Source of the DNA: Diaporthe sp. PMI_573
Taxonomy: Eukaryota > Ascomycota > Sordariomycetes > Diaporthales > Diaporthaceae
Direction of reading: 5' to 3'
DNA: 64,000 nucleotides
NCBI GenBank assembly: GCA_021399435.1
Contig: JAJTUP010000108.1
Location: 120,095-184,094 of the forward strand
Both the position numbers and the translations under genes were made by a program. Positions 43,966 through 55,785 of this stretch are shown here, piece by piece. Every line of letters begins with the position of its first letter. Position 1 is the first letter of the stretch. The notes below the pieces were generated by a model that was not told the origin of the DNA, did not search any database, and saw nothing but the letters and a program-made list of their open reading frames with translations.

Positions 43966-45931
43966 ATGGCTTCCCAGATGATCATGGCCGGCGCGCAGTC
44001 TGAGCTGTCTCCCAACACTACTCAGTGGCAGGATACCATGGCTTGGCCAAACTCTATCGCGAACTGGTCGACTTGGCAGTACTTGATAACACTCGCACTG
44101 GGACTGGTGGTCTTCGATCAAGGTAACATAGATACAGGAACGCAGAATTCAATTGCTGATGTACAGCTGACAGCGTCTAGTCATGTATATCAAGCGAAAA
44201 GGCTCCATCGCTGGGCCAACATTCAAAATCCCTCTCGTCGGCCCGTTTCTCCAAGCAATTGATCCCAAGTTCGATGGATATCTTGCCCAGTGGGCCAGTG
44301 GACCTCTCAGCTGTGTTTCTGTCTTCCACAAGTATGTACATTCGGTCATTTCAAATTCTTGAACTTGACTCCAAGCCACAAATGGACCCAATGCTCAGTT
44401 ATCATTTCTGCAGATTTGTCGTCCTTGTCTCCGAGCGAGATCTGGCCCACAAGGTCTTCAAATCGCCCTCGTTCGCCGAGCCATGCCTCGTGCCGGTTGC
44501 AAAAGACCTTCTGGGCCACAAAGCATGGGTGTTCCTTCAAGGCAAAGAACATGCTGAATACCGCAGAGGATTGACGCCACTCTTCACGAGCAGGGCCATG
44601 GCCTCCTATTTGACGGTCCAGGAGAAGGTTTTAGGCGACTACTTCAACGACTTCGTCAACGTTAGCAAAGAGAATGCAGGACGACCGATACCTTTCATGT
44701 TCAAGTTCCGCGAGATCAATTGCGCAATGTCCTGTCGAACCTTCTTTGGCGATTACATATCCCAGGATGCTATCAAGAGGATATCCGACGACTTCTACCT
44801 TGCCACCGCCGCTTTCGAGCTCGTCAATATTCCCATGTCAATTCACATCCCGGGCAGCAAACAGTGGCGCGGGAAAAGAGTCTGCGATGCTGTCCATGCC
44901 GAGTTCGCAAAATGTGCGGCCGCCTGTAAGGCAAACATGGCAACTGGCGCGAAGCCAACCTGCACAGTGGATTACTGGGTGCTCCACATGCAGGAATCCG
45001 AACGGTACCGCAAGAAGGTCGCCGCGGGGGATACAACTGCAGAGAAACCATCCAATATAATCCGCGAGTTTACCAACGAAGAGATTGGAGAGACCTTGTT
45101 CACCTTCCTGTTCGCGTCCCAGGACGCAGCCAGCAGCGCCACAACGTGGCTCTTCCAGATTCTCGCACAGCGCCCGGATATCCTCAACCGCTTGCGTCAG
45201 GAGAACCTGGACGCGCGGGGCGGCGATAGGAACAAGCCGTTCAATCTTCCCATGCTAGAGTCGCTCACCTACACCAATGCTGTCGTCAAGGAGCTTCTCC
45301 GCCACAGACCACCCGTCATCTTCGTCCCCTACCTCGCGACTAAGGACTTCCCTGTGACGCCCAACTACACCGTGCCCAAAGGATCCATGATCATCCCATC
45401 CTGTTACCCTGCTCTGCATGACCCAAAGGATTACCCGAACCCTAGTGTCTTTGATCCGGAGCGATGGATCTCCGGGGACGCTGAGTCCAAGACCAAGAAC
45501 TGGCTCGTCTTCGGAGCTGGCCCGCATGACTGCCTTGCACGGCGATACGGTGAGCAATCACTTCTTCTACTGCGAGACCTTTTTCGTCTCTTATTCCACG
45601 AGGTGTTTCAACCTGGTGTCGAGAAGACTCTGATCTACTGCTTCACATCTGAGGGGCAAGATCTAGACTTCCTTCTTGAACAGCTCCCACAAAGTACGGC
45701 GAATGCTAATGACAAGGAAATTAGTCCCGCTCACTATGGCAGGCATGATTGGCAAGGCCGCATTGGAAATCGACTGGGAACATCATGCTACCGAGAAATC
45801 GGAGGAGATCAAGGTGTTTGCGACGCTATTTCCCATGGTACGTGTTCCAAAATGAATGGGATTATGCGGCTTGTCTTGCTGACACTTGTGAATAGGACGA
45901 GTGTCCATTGGTCTTCACAAAACGTCCATGA
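43966..45931 (+). CDS. ERG5-like: Sterol C-22 desaturase, CYP61 family (ERG5-type)
   Basis: Five exons, 43966-44122, 44181-44331, 44414-45549, 45725-45837 and 45896-45931, splice in frame with GT..AG introns (58-175 bases) to 530 residues, the usual CYP61 length. It has an N-terminal membrane anchor (STWQYLITLALGLVVFD), GSIAGPTFKIPLVGPFLQA, the I-helix FASQDAASSATTWLFQ (F336), ExxR at E396-R399, VPKGSMIIPSCYPALHDP, and the haem loop FGAGPHDCLARRY with C476. It ends IDWEHHATEKSEEIKVF and then LVFTKRP. The family introduces the C22-C23 double bond of ergosterol at the ER. All signature residues are present and no lesion is seen. ERG5 is a core gene, so a copy in this decayed accessory region is likely a paralog. 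Confidence 0.93.
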
Positions 45932-47603
45932 ATGTGATCCACTTGGCAAGGCTCTGATGATCACCCTTGTGACTCGATATATTGTGCACGACCATGGCAA
46001 CGGGTCGACCCACGCCGCCGGTCTTTCCGGCTGCGCAGGCAACGTTGTGGGTATGATATAACCATGCGCTGGTGGGTATCACGATTTCTCCGGCACTACC
46101 GTCACGTGGGCGCAACGGCTCAGGCTTGTGCCAACCGGCAGCTGCATTACGGACTGAAAGAATTCTACCAACCATCTGCTTGGGTTCTACCTAGAGCATG
46201 TTGGACCTGAAGACGAACCAGATCGACGTAGAAAAAGAAAATCTGAAGATAAACATTTTATGGAGCCAAAAAGTGATTTCAGGCCTGGTTTATCAGTTTC
46301 GAGCTGGCGGAACAGCATTTCAACGCTTCTGATTGGGTGTCAACCGAATGGCCTGGGAGAAGAGCCAGCCTGATTTCAAATGTTTGCAAAATGACTGCAC
46401 GAGGGTGTAGTGGAAGACCAGCTGGGCCATACAGTCACGATTTCGCTCACGCGATTAGCTAGTAGTTCCACGATATAAAATGTTTCTTTTTATTCTAATT
46501 AGGATTCACTTAGAAGATAGTAGTTTAATATGAAAACCTACATGTTGTCTGTTTCTGAACTATGACACTATTATTGCTCGAGCATAGAAGAAATGAGAAG
46601 GTATCAATCATGTATATTAATATTAATTCGAAGTTCAATTTTGACGTCTGTAGAAGAGAAGATGTGTTGAAAAAATATAATGATGTAATGTTAATGAGTA
46701 AAGACCGTTCAGCTAATAGACCGATTGCGAGGGCCCTGTGCGGCCTGTGTAATCTATCATAATGGGTGTCAGCCCTACTTGCTGCGCTGAATCCATTTTA
46801 ATCATCATTTGACTGAGAAGGAGCTAAAATGCCACTCTCAAAGAATCAGAAAGAAGTGAGCGAGGAAAATAAAGTAGAACATTGGACTGTCCTTGGGGTG
46901 GCCCACCCTCGAAAATCTCAGTCGGACGTGCGCGAGCTGGATAAGATTGACAACGTGGGGGCCAAAGCGATGATGATGACTGCTTTCTAGGAACGGTATC
47001 AAAGTTCGCAGTTGCACTTGGCAGTGCAACATCGGTCAAGAAACAGCTAGACATGCGATTGTTTCGGCCCAGCGCTGTGTCAGATATGAGCACTCTGGGT
47101 GTGTGTCTTCTGTACTTCGTAACCCTATCGCGTCACACGACTATGGTGGCTCGGTCTCACTTCAATCTTTGCGTGTGGTTGCTAGGGGTTTGTTGGCCCC
47201 CTTGAGCAGGCTTCACTTTGCTCAGAGCCTTGAGGCAATACCAGGACATCTGTTGGTTGTATCCCGAGTCCCTTGTGAACGACTGGACTCAGGGGCGCTT
47301 CCTTCCAACGCAGCGCGCGAGCCACCGGAGCTCATGGTGCCGTGAATATGGCATTAACTCGACCTCCCAGTAACAGAAGACGACGACGAATTGTTACCGC
47401 CTAGATCATGGGCCACTTTGGTGTAATTTTCTCTCACCTCTCCTCGTTACTCGTACTGCAGCCACTAAATGCTTAAGTTTCCAGCTCACCATAGATCTGA
47501 AATGGTTGTTCTCCACAAGTTCTAGATCATTGACTAGATTTCTTCTACGCTTGAGACTAACCTGTCGAAGTTCCCGACCAATAATAGATCTTCATCGTCA
47601 GGT
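45932..47603. other. Gene-free stretch
   Basis: No coding similarity on either strand. The longest frame, 89 codons (46824-47093 minus), has no recognisable motif. AT-rich around 46.5 kb. Confidence 0.45.
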
Positions 47604-48040
47604 ATGGGGCCGGACGCGAACGAGCACGACACGTCTCCTCCGTCTAATTCACCCAATCTAGCCCCCCAACTCCTGCCGATACCCTTGTCGAAGTTTGACG
47701 TGCTGATAGGATGCTCCTTCTTTCAAATATTCCTCTACGTCCTCGATATCGCCATTACTGGCCTTGCGATTCCTAGCATCACTACTGAATTTGGGTCGCT
47801 AGATAAGGTGGCCCCGTTCGGCTCTGTACACCTGCTGACCGCGGCAACATGCGTGATGAAGTACGGCCCGCTTCTCCAGATGTACAGCCCCGAGACCAGC
47901 AAAACAGTGGTTCTCGAAGTGCTCTCGAAGTGGGTTCAATGAATGTAGTCTCAGGCGAGATGTACGGCTCTGGAAAACAACGCACTCTTTCTCGGGAGAT
48001 GGATCTTGAACAGATGAACTTGAAAATCATCCGAATGTGA
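47604..48040 (+). pseudogene. MFS drug-type transporter, N-terminal fragment
   Basis: The frame from the ATG at 47604 has a polar start, then LYVLDIAITGLAIPSITTEFGSLDKV, with the first helix and the loop typical of 14-helix DHA-type MFS exporters (LD.TIVATAIP.I..F.SL..V.WYGSAYLLT). HLLTAATCVMKYGPLLQMYS and KTVVLEV follow. A frame change near 47905 moves the continuation (ALEVGS) to another frame, after which similarity is lost. Only about one sixth of a transporter remains. Such exporters often sit beside NRPS or PKS genes, and an NRPS-like fragment lies 0.5 kb downstream. Confidence 0.75.
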
Positions 48041-48507
48041 AGGGCGGACATGTTTGCATAGGTTCTACTGTTGAGATACACTGGCAATGCGTGCGGCGTG
48101 CCAACTCCGATTGGTCCGTTGCCGCCTGAATTAGAAATATCGGGGCGCCAATACGCAGAAGGTATTGTGATTTGCGAAGTACATTGCATATGTGGGTGTG
48201 TGCGAGTACCTCCTCCCTGGCGTGCAGCCCGGACATCCTTTCTACCGAATTTCCCAAGCTTTTCTGTCCCGCATTTGTTTGGTGCAGGGCCGGCGACTGG
48301 CTTATCAGTACAACAGGCATTGTGACAGACACACGCCCCCCTCCCTACACGAAGACACATCAGAGGAAGGGAAAGCCAGCCCTCTGATCAATTCATTTCG
48401 GGAAATTTGCACCAGGACCCATCAACGCCCGAGACTGCAAGCTGTTGGCCCGCCGCTGCCCGAGGTCTGCTTGGGCACCAGCGAGCGGGCAGCAGCGCGG
48501 CAATCAC
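48041..48507. other. No supportable gene
   Basis: Overlapping frames on both strands (minus 47782-48360, plus 48192-48551) without motifs. It could contain degraded adenylation-domain sequence upstream of the NRPS-like fragment. Confidence 0.35.
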
Positions 48508-49303
48508 CCCACCATACCATTTATCCAGCCGCACACGACGATCCCGGATGAGTCGGGTGAGTGGTGCTGGCGGTCCCAGATGGGCGACATCGTCGCACCC
48601 CTGAACGGCGAGAAGACCACCGCCACGCCGATGGAGCAGCACATCCTAGCCCATAGGTAACGCAGAGCTGAGCGGCGCCATTCTCATAAGCACCCAGCCC
48701 CTCCAGACCGCCCTACTCATCGAGCCAACTTTTCACGGCGAGGCCGGCCCACGTCCGCTGACGACAGCCGAGCAGGCCGCGCTGATCGAGCGGGTCTGGC
48801 CCAGCATCCAGCAGGCCAACGGTACCATCCCAGAGCACGCGCGCATCGACAAGGCCCTGGTCCTAGTGACGACGTCGGACCGCCCGCTGCTCCGCAACAG
48901 CGACGGCGCGATCCAGCGTGCCGCCAGCGCGGGGCAGTACGTGGCCGAGATGAAAGTCCTATGCGATAACGCGGAGCTCGGTCCCGGTGGCGAGGGCGTG
49001 CCGCTCGTCTCGTTTGACCCGGACAGCATCGGCCAGTTCGTCCAGGAGTCCGTCAGCGCGGTGATAAGTTGGCCGCACGAGGATGGGGGCCACCGGCCCT
49101 CGGGGACGTTCTTCGAGCGCGGGATGGACTCGCTCATGGCGCTTCAGCTCACTCGTGTGCTGCGGCGGGGGCTCCGTCGGACTGATATAGGCTTGTCCAT
49201 GGTGTACTGCAACCCGACGGTCTCGCAGTTGATATCTGCCATCGTCTCAGCTACTGATGATGGAGCGAAGAACGATGATAGAGCGACGGTCGAGTCTGCT
49301 TGA
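48508..49303 (+). pseudogene. NRPS-like adenylation C-end and carrier domain fragment
   Basis: One frame reads ESGEWCWRSQMGDIVAPLNGEKTTATPMEQHI (written here across 48553-48650), the G.W...GR.DD.I.L.NGEK..P...E block of adenylate-forming reductase-type A domains. After one extra base near 48652 a second frame continues to 49303. It has ELSGAIL, ALLIEP, LIERVWPSIQQANG, HARIDKALVLV, RPLLRNSDGAIQR, and then a carrier domain with FFERGMDSLMALQL (phosphopantetheine Ser) and a C-terminal helix. Such enzymes activate an acid and load it on the carrier, often before a reductase domain. Both the A-domain N-terminal part and any reductase are missing. GC-rich and not RIP-mutated. Confidence 0.82.
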
Positions 49304-51092
49304 CATGTGCCGGGGCACCAGCGACAACTCCCCAAAGCCACATAACCCGAGTGTTGAGCGATGTCGCGGCGAGGCGTCTGGGGATGCCAGCCATCATCGC
49401 CCGGATCGATGAAGTGCCCAGAATATCAATGATATTTGATCAGAGGTAGGGGGCCAAGTGATGGGCCAGCAATAAGGAGTCAAATCCCTCTGCGTTGGCA
49501 TAATGTGGCTGCTTGTTGAGATCGGTGGTAGCAAAACGTGTGAAGTATTTGATCATTGTATTACAGTGGCAGCCTGACTATCTTAATTCTAATATACAAC
49601 CGGTTAAAACAGCGTGCCGAGAGGATCCCAGTGGTCCACGCAATCGCCACCAGCAGCTCCCTAGTCACGATTCCGATTCAAAGACCACCTCTTGACCAGT
49701 TGCTCGCAGATACGATACTTCTTCAGCAGCTCCGCCAGGCCATCCCTGGGTAATCCATCTTCTAGGAAGGCAGTCGACGGCGGGACGTCGACATATACCA
49801 GCAGCATGCTTTTAAATACCTTTGACAATACACGGTTAACACCTATAAGCCAATGCTACGACCTTTACGGGGCCTGTTTCCCTACAGCCTTTTAATGTAG
49901 ATCCGAGTAAAATAGTAGTATAAGAATATCGTACTTGGTATAGTTAAAGACGGGCCTGCGAGTATATAACAACCAGTTAACTCTAAACTTAATACTGGCA
50001 TGTAAAACCTAACTTAAGGAGCGGAAGTAATAGTATACGGCATAGTAAATTAGAAACAGATTATTAGGTTAAAGATTGTGTAATAATAGACGGGAAGGAA
50101 AGTAGGAGTTTTGGCAAAAGAGACTTAAAAGAGTTTTTAGAGTCATTGTCTCTTAAGTCGCGAAATTAATGATCTTAAAAGTACTGTAGGCAAAAGTGAG
50201 GAACAAAGCCTCCTCGAGAAGGAGCTGAAGCTATTCTTTATTAATTACAATAGGCTCTGTCTTAGAGTCTATAAGGTTCTTTACGGCCTCGTCTATACCA
50301 AAAGCTGTTAAGTTGTCATAACTAACGGCAGTATTACCATTTACCCTATAAGGTTTTAGTAACAAAGACAACACTAACCAAGGAAGGCTGGGAGAATTAT
50401 TGTGTAGAAACTCGGTAGACTCTATAGTTATAAGCATATGTGGCTTCCTCTTGCGAAATCAATATATCATTCTTTAAACTTTAAGAGGACTTACAGTTAC
50501 ATCAATCTACCTTAGCGAGAACTTAGTCATCCATAGTTGGCAGTAAAGTAAGCCTTTCACGAGTATAAGTATTAACGCTAGGCGGCTTTTAGAAGTACTG
50601 CAAAGTTGATCAAAGTATAGGAAACCTGACTAATTATTACTGTCCCGAGCTATAGTACAACTAAGTTGCTGATTTACCTAGGTCGATTTATTAAAGTATA
50701 TGTTTACCCTTACAGGTATGCGGCTAATACCTATTGTTATATGCTTTTGGCAGAGAAGGCCGTAGAATCGTATAGATGCCTAGGTTAATTGACTTAGGTC
50801 GCCCGTAGAGTAAAGCGACGCTGAGCATTTGAGACAATGCCTACTTGACTTGTTAATAAAAGGATGAGTTTTAATGAGTCTTCTGACGACACCTCTAAAG
50901 ACTCTCCAACGTCTTCCTCTGACAGTAAAGTGTCTAGATCTGCCCCTTTAGCTCAAAGAAGCCGGCTAAGACCTGCCAGAAGCGCCTTTATATTTGTAGT
51001 ATTTGCTAACTAGGAGCCAGAATGGTTATATAATAGTGAGCCTATAATATAGTATAATGTAGAATAGAAACTGTTTGTAAAGAATAGGATAT
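49304..51092. other. Transition into the right-hand RIP region, no gene called
   Basis: AT content rises from about 49.9 kb. Short frames include a 68-codon minus frame (50231-50437) and a Ser-rich plus frame near 50865-51090 that starts MSFNESSDDTSKDSPTSSSD and reads on through TAG codons up to the inserted repeat. No family recognised for either. Confidence 0.4.
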
Positions 51093-51600
51093 TCTGAAGG
51101 TTGGTGGATCGAATGGTCAGGTAGCAGTAGGGTGCACTGAGGTCTTGTTGGGACGATTGAGAATGGTTCGGACAACTTTGCATTGAATTTGAGTGGGCTT
51201 CTGTCAGCCCTCCTCACAGTCCCTCCGACATGACCTCAACCCTGGGCACGCTGCGGTTGGCTCTGGTGCAGGAATGGAGGGGCCGGAAAATTCGGCCCTC
51301 AGACCCACCATCTTTGGCTTCAAATAGCCAGCCAACCCTAACCCTGACAGTAACCAAACTAAATACAGATAAACTTCAGAAGTCAGGCTATCTAACAAAC
51401 TAGGTTACATGCTTTTTGGGTAAGAAATAAGGGGAATGCAGAGGTTCGAAGTTAGGGTCTTAAAACAGCCCAAAAAATCGGCTCACGGCCACCAAACTCA
51501 TCTGCCGGCACGCACGCCACATAGGCACTTAGCCGAAAAAGTGCCAAGTCTAGGGTAACTCCCTTACGTGCAGCGCCCACACAAGCGTTTCCGTTTAACA
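51093..51600 (+). repeat. Solo-LTR-like repeat, copy 3
   Basis: A 508-bp unit, TCTGAAGG to GTTTAACA, homologous to 9963-10496 and (inverted) 9421-9931, and clearly the least mutated of the three. Flanked by GATAT (51088-51092) and AATAT (51601-51605), a target duplication with one G/A difference. It marks the broken end of the gypsy reverse transcriptase. Confidence 0.8.
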
Positions 51601-51605
51601 AATAT

Positions 51606-54600
51606 GATTAGGTATTTAAAGTATCCGTAATATATTTAAAATATTATTTTCTATTCTTCACACTTTTTTATCCTAATAAGGTTATAGGCTTCTTTAAGGT
51701 CTAGAGCTGTAAACTATTAGGCTTCTTATAGTCAATCCCTTAATTCTTATATTAAGAATAGCAAATAGCGGTTTTTAATAGTAATATTATTTAGCTGTCA
51801 ATAGTCTATATAAAGTTATAGCTTTTTGTTTTTCTTAGGTATAAAGAGAATTAGGTATCCTGCTGGTAATATTAATAGTTATATATAATTCTTTTCTAGA
51901 TTCTCGTCAAGATATTTCCTAAGTACCCTAAGTTATATTTTATTAAGTCTGTAGATCTTTAAAAATTTTACTATTATTTCTTCCTTAAAAAATATCTCAT
52001 AATCCTATTTATTATACTTAAATAGTCTAGTATTAAGGATAGCTAAAAATAGCTTGGTATATTTACAATATTCCTAAAGTATAAACTCCTATAGATCCTT
52101 TTCTACTACCTTTGCCTTTTGTAGATAGGCAATAAATTATTAAAGGACTAGCTTAATTTATTTTGTAATGCCAATTTTTTAGGCCTTTAGCGCTTACCGT
52201 AAGGTTCCTATAGATAAGGTAACCGTTACTTTAGATATCTTCTTGTATTAGATTTACTAGATTTCTTATATTTATTATAACGCCTATTGTATCTTCTTAA
52301 TATATTCTTATACTGTAAAGATAATTTGTTATTTTTTTTATTTAGTCTACGGCAGACTGCTATTTTTAAGGCATTTATTTTATTTATTGGCTTGCAGAAG
52401 GTTCTAACTATTAGTTTGCTTTAGACCGCCCCTTTCCTACTATTATGCCGACTTATATATAGGCCCTACTTAGGCCTATATAAAGGCTGGGTCCTTCTCT
52501 CCTTCTCAAGAGGTAGTCGCGAGGCTTGTCTAAGCGCGCTTGCCTATACTATCTTTAGGTACTAAGCTTTGCTTATTCTGCAATATACTAATTATTCCTA
52601 TTATTAAGTTAACAGGATTTGCCTAGTAAATCTGGCTGATAGTCTAATCTATCTAGAGGTTGTTTTTCCTTAACTAAAATATTTCTAAGATTAATTAATG
52701 TTTCGCTATCTTAATAATGTTAAATGCGAGTTATTCTATATAGTTGCCGATTTAGACCAAGAGGGAATTAGTCTTTTTATTAATAATTCTATTGCTATAA
52801 GCTACTGCTGTTTTATCTACTACATTAAGTCTATAGGGTTTCTTTTTCCTATTCTATAAAGGTGGTATTTATTAACTATTTTTAAGAATATAAAGTTTTC
52901 TTGTACTCTATTGTTAATAAATATTTAGTACTTATATGTTTTAGTTTTACAGGGATTTTTAAATATCAATAGTTGTTTTCTCTATTAGTTATATAGAGAG
53001 ATCTTTACGTCTATTATATGGCCGCCCGAGGCTTGTTTAGAGCTAGCTATGTCTGTTTTTTATTATCTGGTCCCTAATTAGGATTCCTTTAAGTCGTTAG
53101 ATAGATCCTCTTATAAAATCTTGTGCTGTACAGAGTGTCTATACTGCTGTAATAAGGTCCTTAGATTCTATGTCTTCTTTACTAAGTGGTAATATTATAT
53201 CAGGTTGGTTCTTTTAGTACTAATCTTATAGTTTAAGTTTAAGGTGTATTTGGCAATTTGTCTGTAGGCATTATTACTATAGGCCGGGGTAATATAAATA
53301 TCTAAGCGGGTAGTTAGAACAAAGTTTAAAAATAGTATATTCCTTTTCTAAAGTATGTTTCCTAATGGTCTAGTATTTAAGTTTGTTTTATCTATAAAGC
53401 CGTACTATTTCTACTATTTCCCAATATTTAGAAAAACAGTCTTCTCTAACCTTGCCGGGATAATAAATACTGTATTGGTCGAAGATATATAAAGTTTATA
53501 ATATTTCTTTATATTATAAGTATTGTGGGTATATTTAAGGGTCGTCTAGCGAAAAATATACCAAAGGCATTACTAAAAGTCTATCTTATTTTACCGCTAA
53601 TACTATATCTTTTTCTTATGCTAAGACTATAATTTATATAATATTGGTATTAGGTGCTACTAGGGGCGCCTTGCCTATATACTAATAGGAGTCCTAGTTA
53701 TTTAAATCCAGGGGTACTATAGTATTAGTTCCTACCGGTATATAAAGAGGCTTCTATTTTACAACAGTAAGTGTCCTATTTCTGGTGATTCCCTTAGAAA
53801 ACCACCCTTAGTTATCTTTATTACTTCTATATATAGTGCAGCTGTTGTTATAACACGCTATCTAGCTTAGCAAGACATGCTTTCTATTTTCTTTAATACA
53901 ATTAAGTATGTCTTAAATAAGGCCGGATAGCTTTTGCTAGATTGTTTCTCTAGGTTCTAACGTAAATTTCTATATATTGGGGGAATTTTGTGGTATACTT
54001 ATAGGCTAGGGGTTATAAACCTTTTTCTTGGTTTTTTTTTAGTAAGGGGTTATTGGTAATTCTAAATAGAATTTATCCTTTATCTATATCTTATTCTAGG
54101 TAGACTTAATATTAGTTATATACTGCTAAGTTATATAGACAGTATATTGTTGTAATTTTATGCTAAGCCCTAGATTATAGTAGTTTTCTATTAATTTAGA
54201 AGGCCATATTAGTTTGTCTAGAGCCTTTAAATATAGGCTTCTAATCCTTCTTCTGACTACTGCGGCATTTATATACAAAGTATTCCTTTTTCCTACAGTT
54301 ATAATATTTAATGTCTTTCTTGTCCTTATATTATATTGCGTTAAGTTCTATAGGGCCTATATATTGCCCCTACTAGGTTAGGTTATTACGGTTATATCTT
54401 CTTTCAATATTAGGCTTATTTCTAGTATTATTTTATAGGAATTGTGTAGAGATATTTCCGTGCTTTTTTTAGCGTCTTTTATAAAGCCAATTGTTAAGTT
54501 TAATAGCTAATTTAACGTACTATAGAAAGTCATTAGATTAGTTATATCTAGCTAGTTTGTCCTTTACTTCTTCCTTAAGTCCTTAGTAGAACGCGAAGAT

Positions 54601-55785
54601 TTTAGTGTTATCTATAAAGTTAATTTAGGCACAGATTCTTCTAAATTCTGCTATATAAGCTAAGGCTAGGCCTTTTTGTCGTAACTTTAATAGTTTCTGT
54701 TCTACTTATTATTTTTTATTAGGGTCCTAAAATAGACTGCAAAGCATGCTTTTATAGTTCTTATATTTACTAAATATCTCCTAAGTTTCTAGTTTATATT
54801 CCTTAAATTCTTTTATATTAATAAAGTCTATAAGGTAAGGTTTAAACCAAGCAAAAGCTCTTCCTTTAAGGAAATATAAGGCGTATATAATTTATTTCCT
54901 ATCTAGTTAGTTATCTAGGTAATTAAAACATTAGTAGGCCCGGACCTATATAAGGTGGGCCTGGAGTTGTCCTAGGGTTTTATTATAAGGGGTCGGGCTG
55001 TTAAGCTATATACTTTCTTTAGTTAGAATAGAGGTATTAATAATATTGGCGGCGGCCCTAAGAGTGGTAACTTTTTCCTTAAGTCTTTCTATTTTTTTAT
55101 TCTACTAGGCCTAACTATTAATAAAGATACAAAAGCGGTTAACCTTGCTAACCAGCTTTTAAAGCTATTAGTTGGTTATTCCGTTATTATTATTACTACT
55201 AATAGCATTATTTATCTCCTGCTAGAGGTTATACTAAGAGGTATTGCTTCTAAATCTAGACATTATAAAGGGTTTTGTATATAATATTGCTTAAAGATTA
55301 TATTAAAATATATAAATAAAAGCAGTTAAAATATAATAATCAAGGCTTCTTGGGTCCTTTAAACTAGAAATTAAGGGTTTATATCCAAGATATATAACAA
55401 GGCAGTAGTTAAGCAATATTAGTTCTAAACAATAATTATAAGCTGATAAGAGCTATTTAGGTAAATACTTAGATTAACTACTAAAAAGCTGTCCTAAACT
55501 AATACTATCTACTAATAATAAGTGTGTTTATATAGTCTATCTCTTTAGCCTGGCTCGATTAGATTATATCCTAAGCCGTCTAATCTATAAATAGGATTAG
55601 GCTAAATTAATATTAAGCCTTATTGATCCTTAAATTAGGAGAGATTAGTAATAATCCTCTCTGATCCCTTAGGTAAGCAGGTTACGTGCTTTAAGGGCTG
55701 TATTTCTTATGCCTCTCGCCTAGCCGGGAGCGCGGCCTAGTAGAACCTATTCTACTGTAGAACCAACCGTTGGTCCTATGTAACA
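51606..55785 (-). mobile_element. Ty3/gypsy retrotransposon truncated in reverse transcriptase
   Basis: Minus-strand element with 5' LTR at 55332-55785 and an interior reading Gag, then protease, then RT. The Gag zinc knuckle YNCRKKEYFVYKC lies at about 54255-54306. Near 51650-52050 the RT reads YRLNKI.LRVLRKYLDENLEKNYI and then ALDLKEAYNLIRI (motifs before the catalytic YLDD). The element stops at EYL near 51606, at the inserted repeat 51093-51600. RNase H, integrase and the 3' LTR are absent. RIP-type stops occur throughout. Confidence 0.8.
55332..55785 (-). repeat. 5' LTR of the truncated gypsy element
   Basis: On the minus strand TGTTACATAGGACC to TTGATTATTATA (ancestral ATTACA). Homologous to the solo LTR at 15398-15862 in the opposite orientation. 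Confidence 0.87.

Noticed and set aside
44259..46061. 600-codon single-exon reading of the P450
   Set aside because: The frame reads through three introns. The spliced model restores the conserved N-terminal and C-terminal CYP61 sequence and a proper stop at 45931.
47782..48360. 192-codon minus-strand frame
   Set aside because: Overlaps the MFS fragment, which has recognisable transporter sequence; Cys/His/Arg-rich as expected for an antisense frame.
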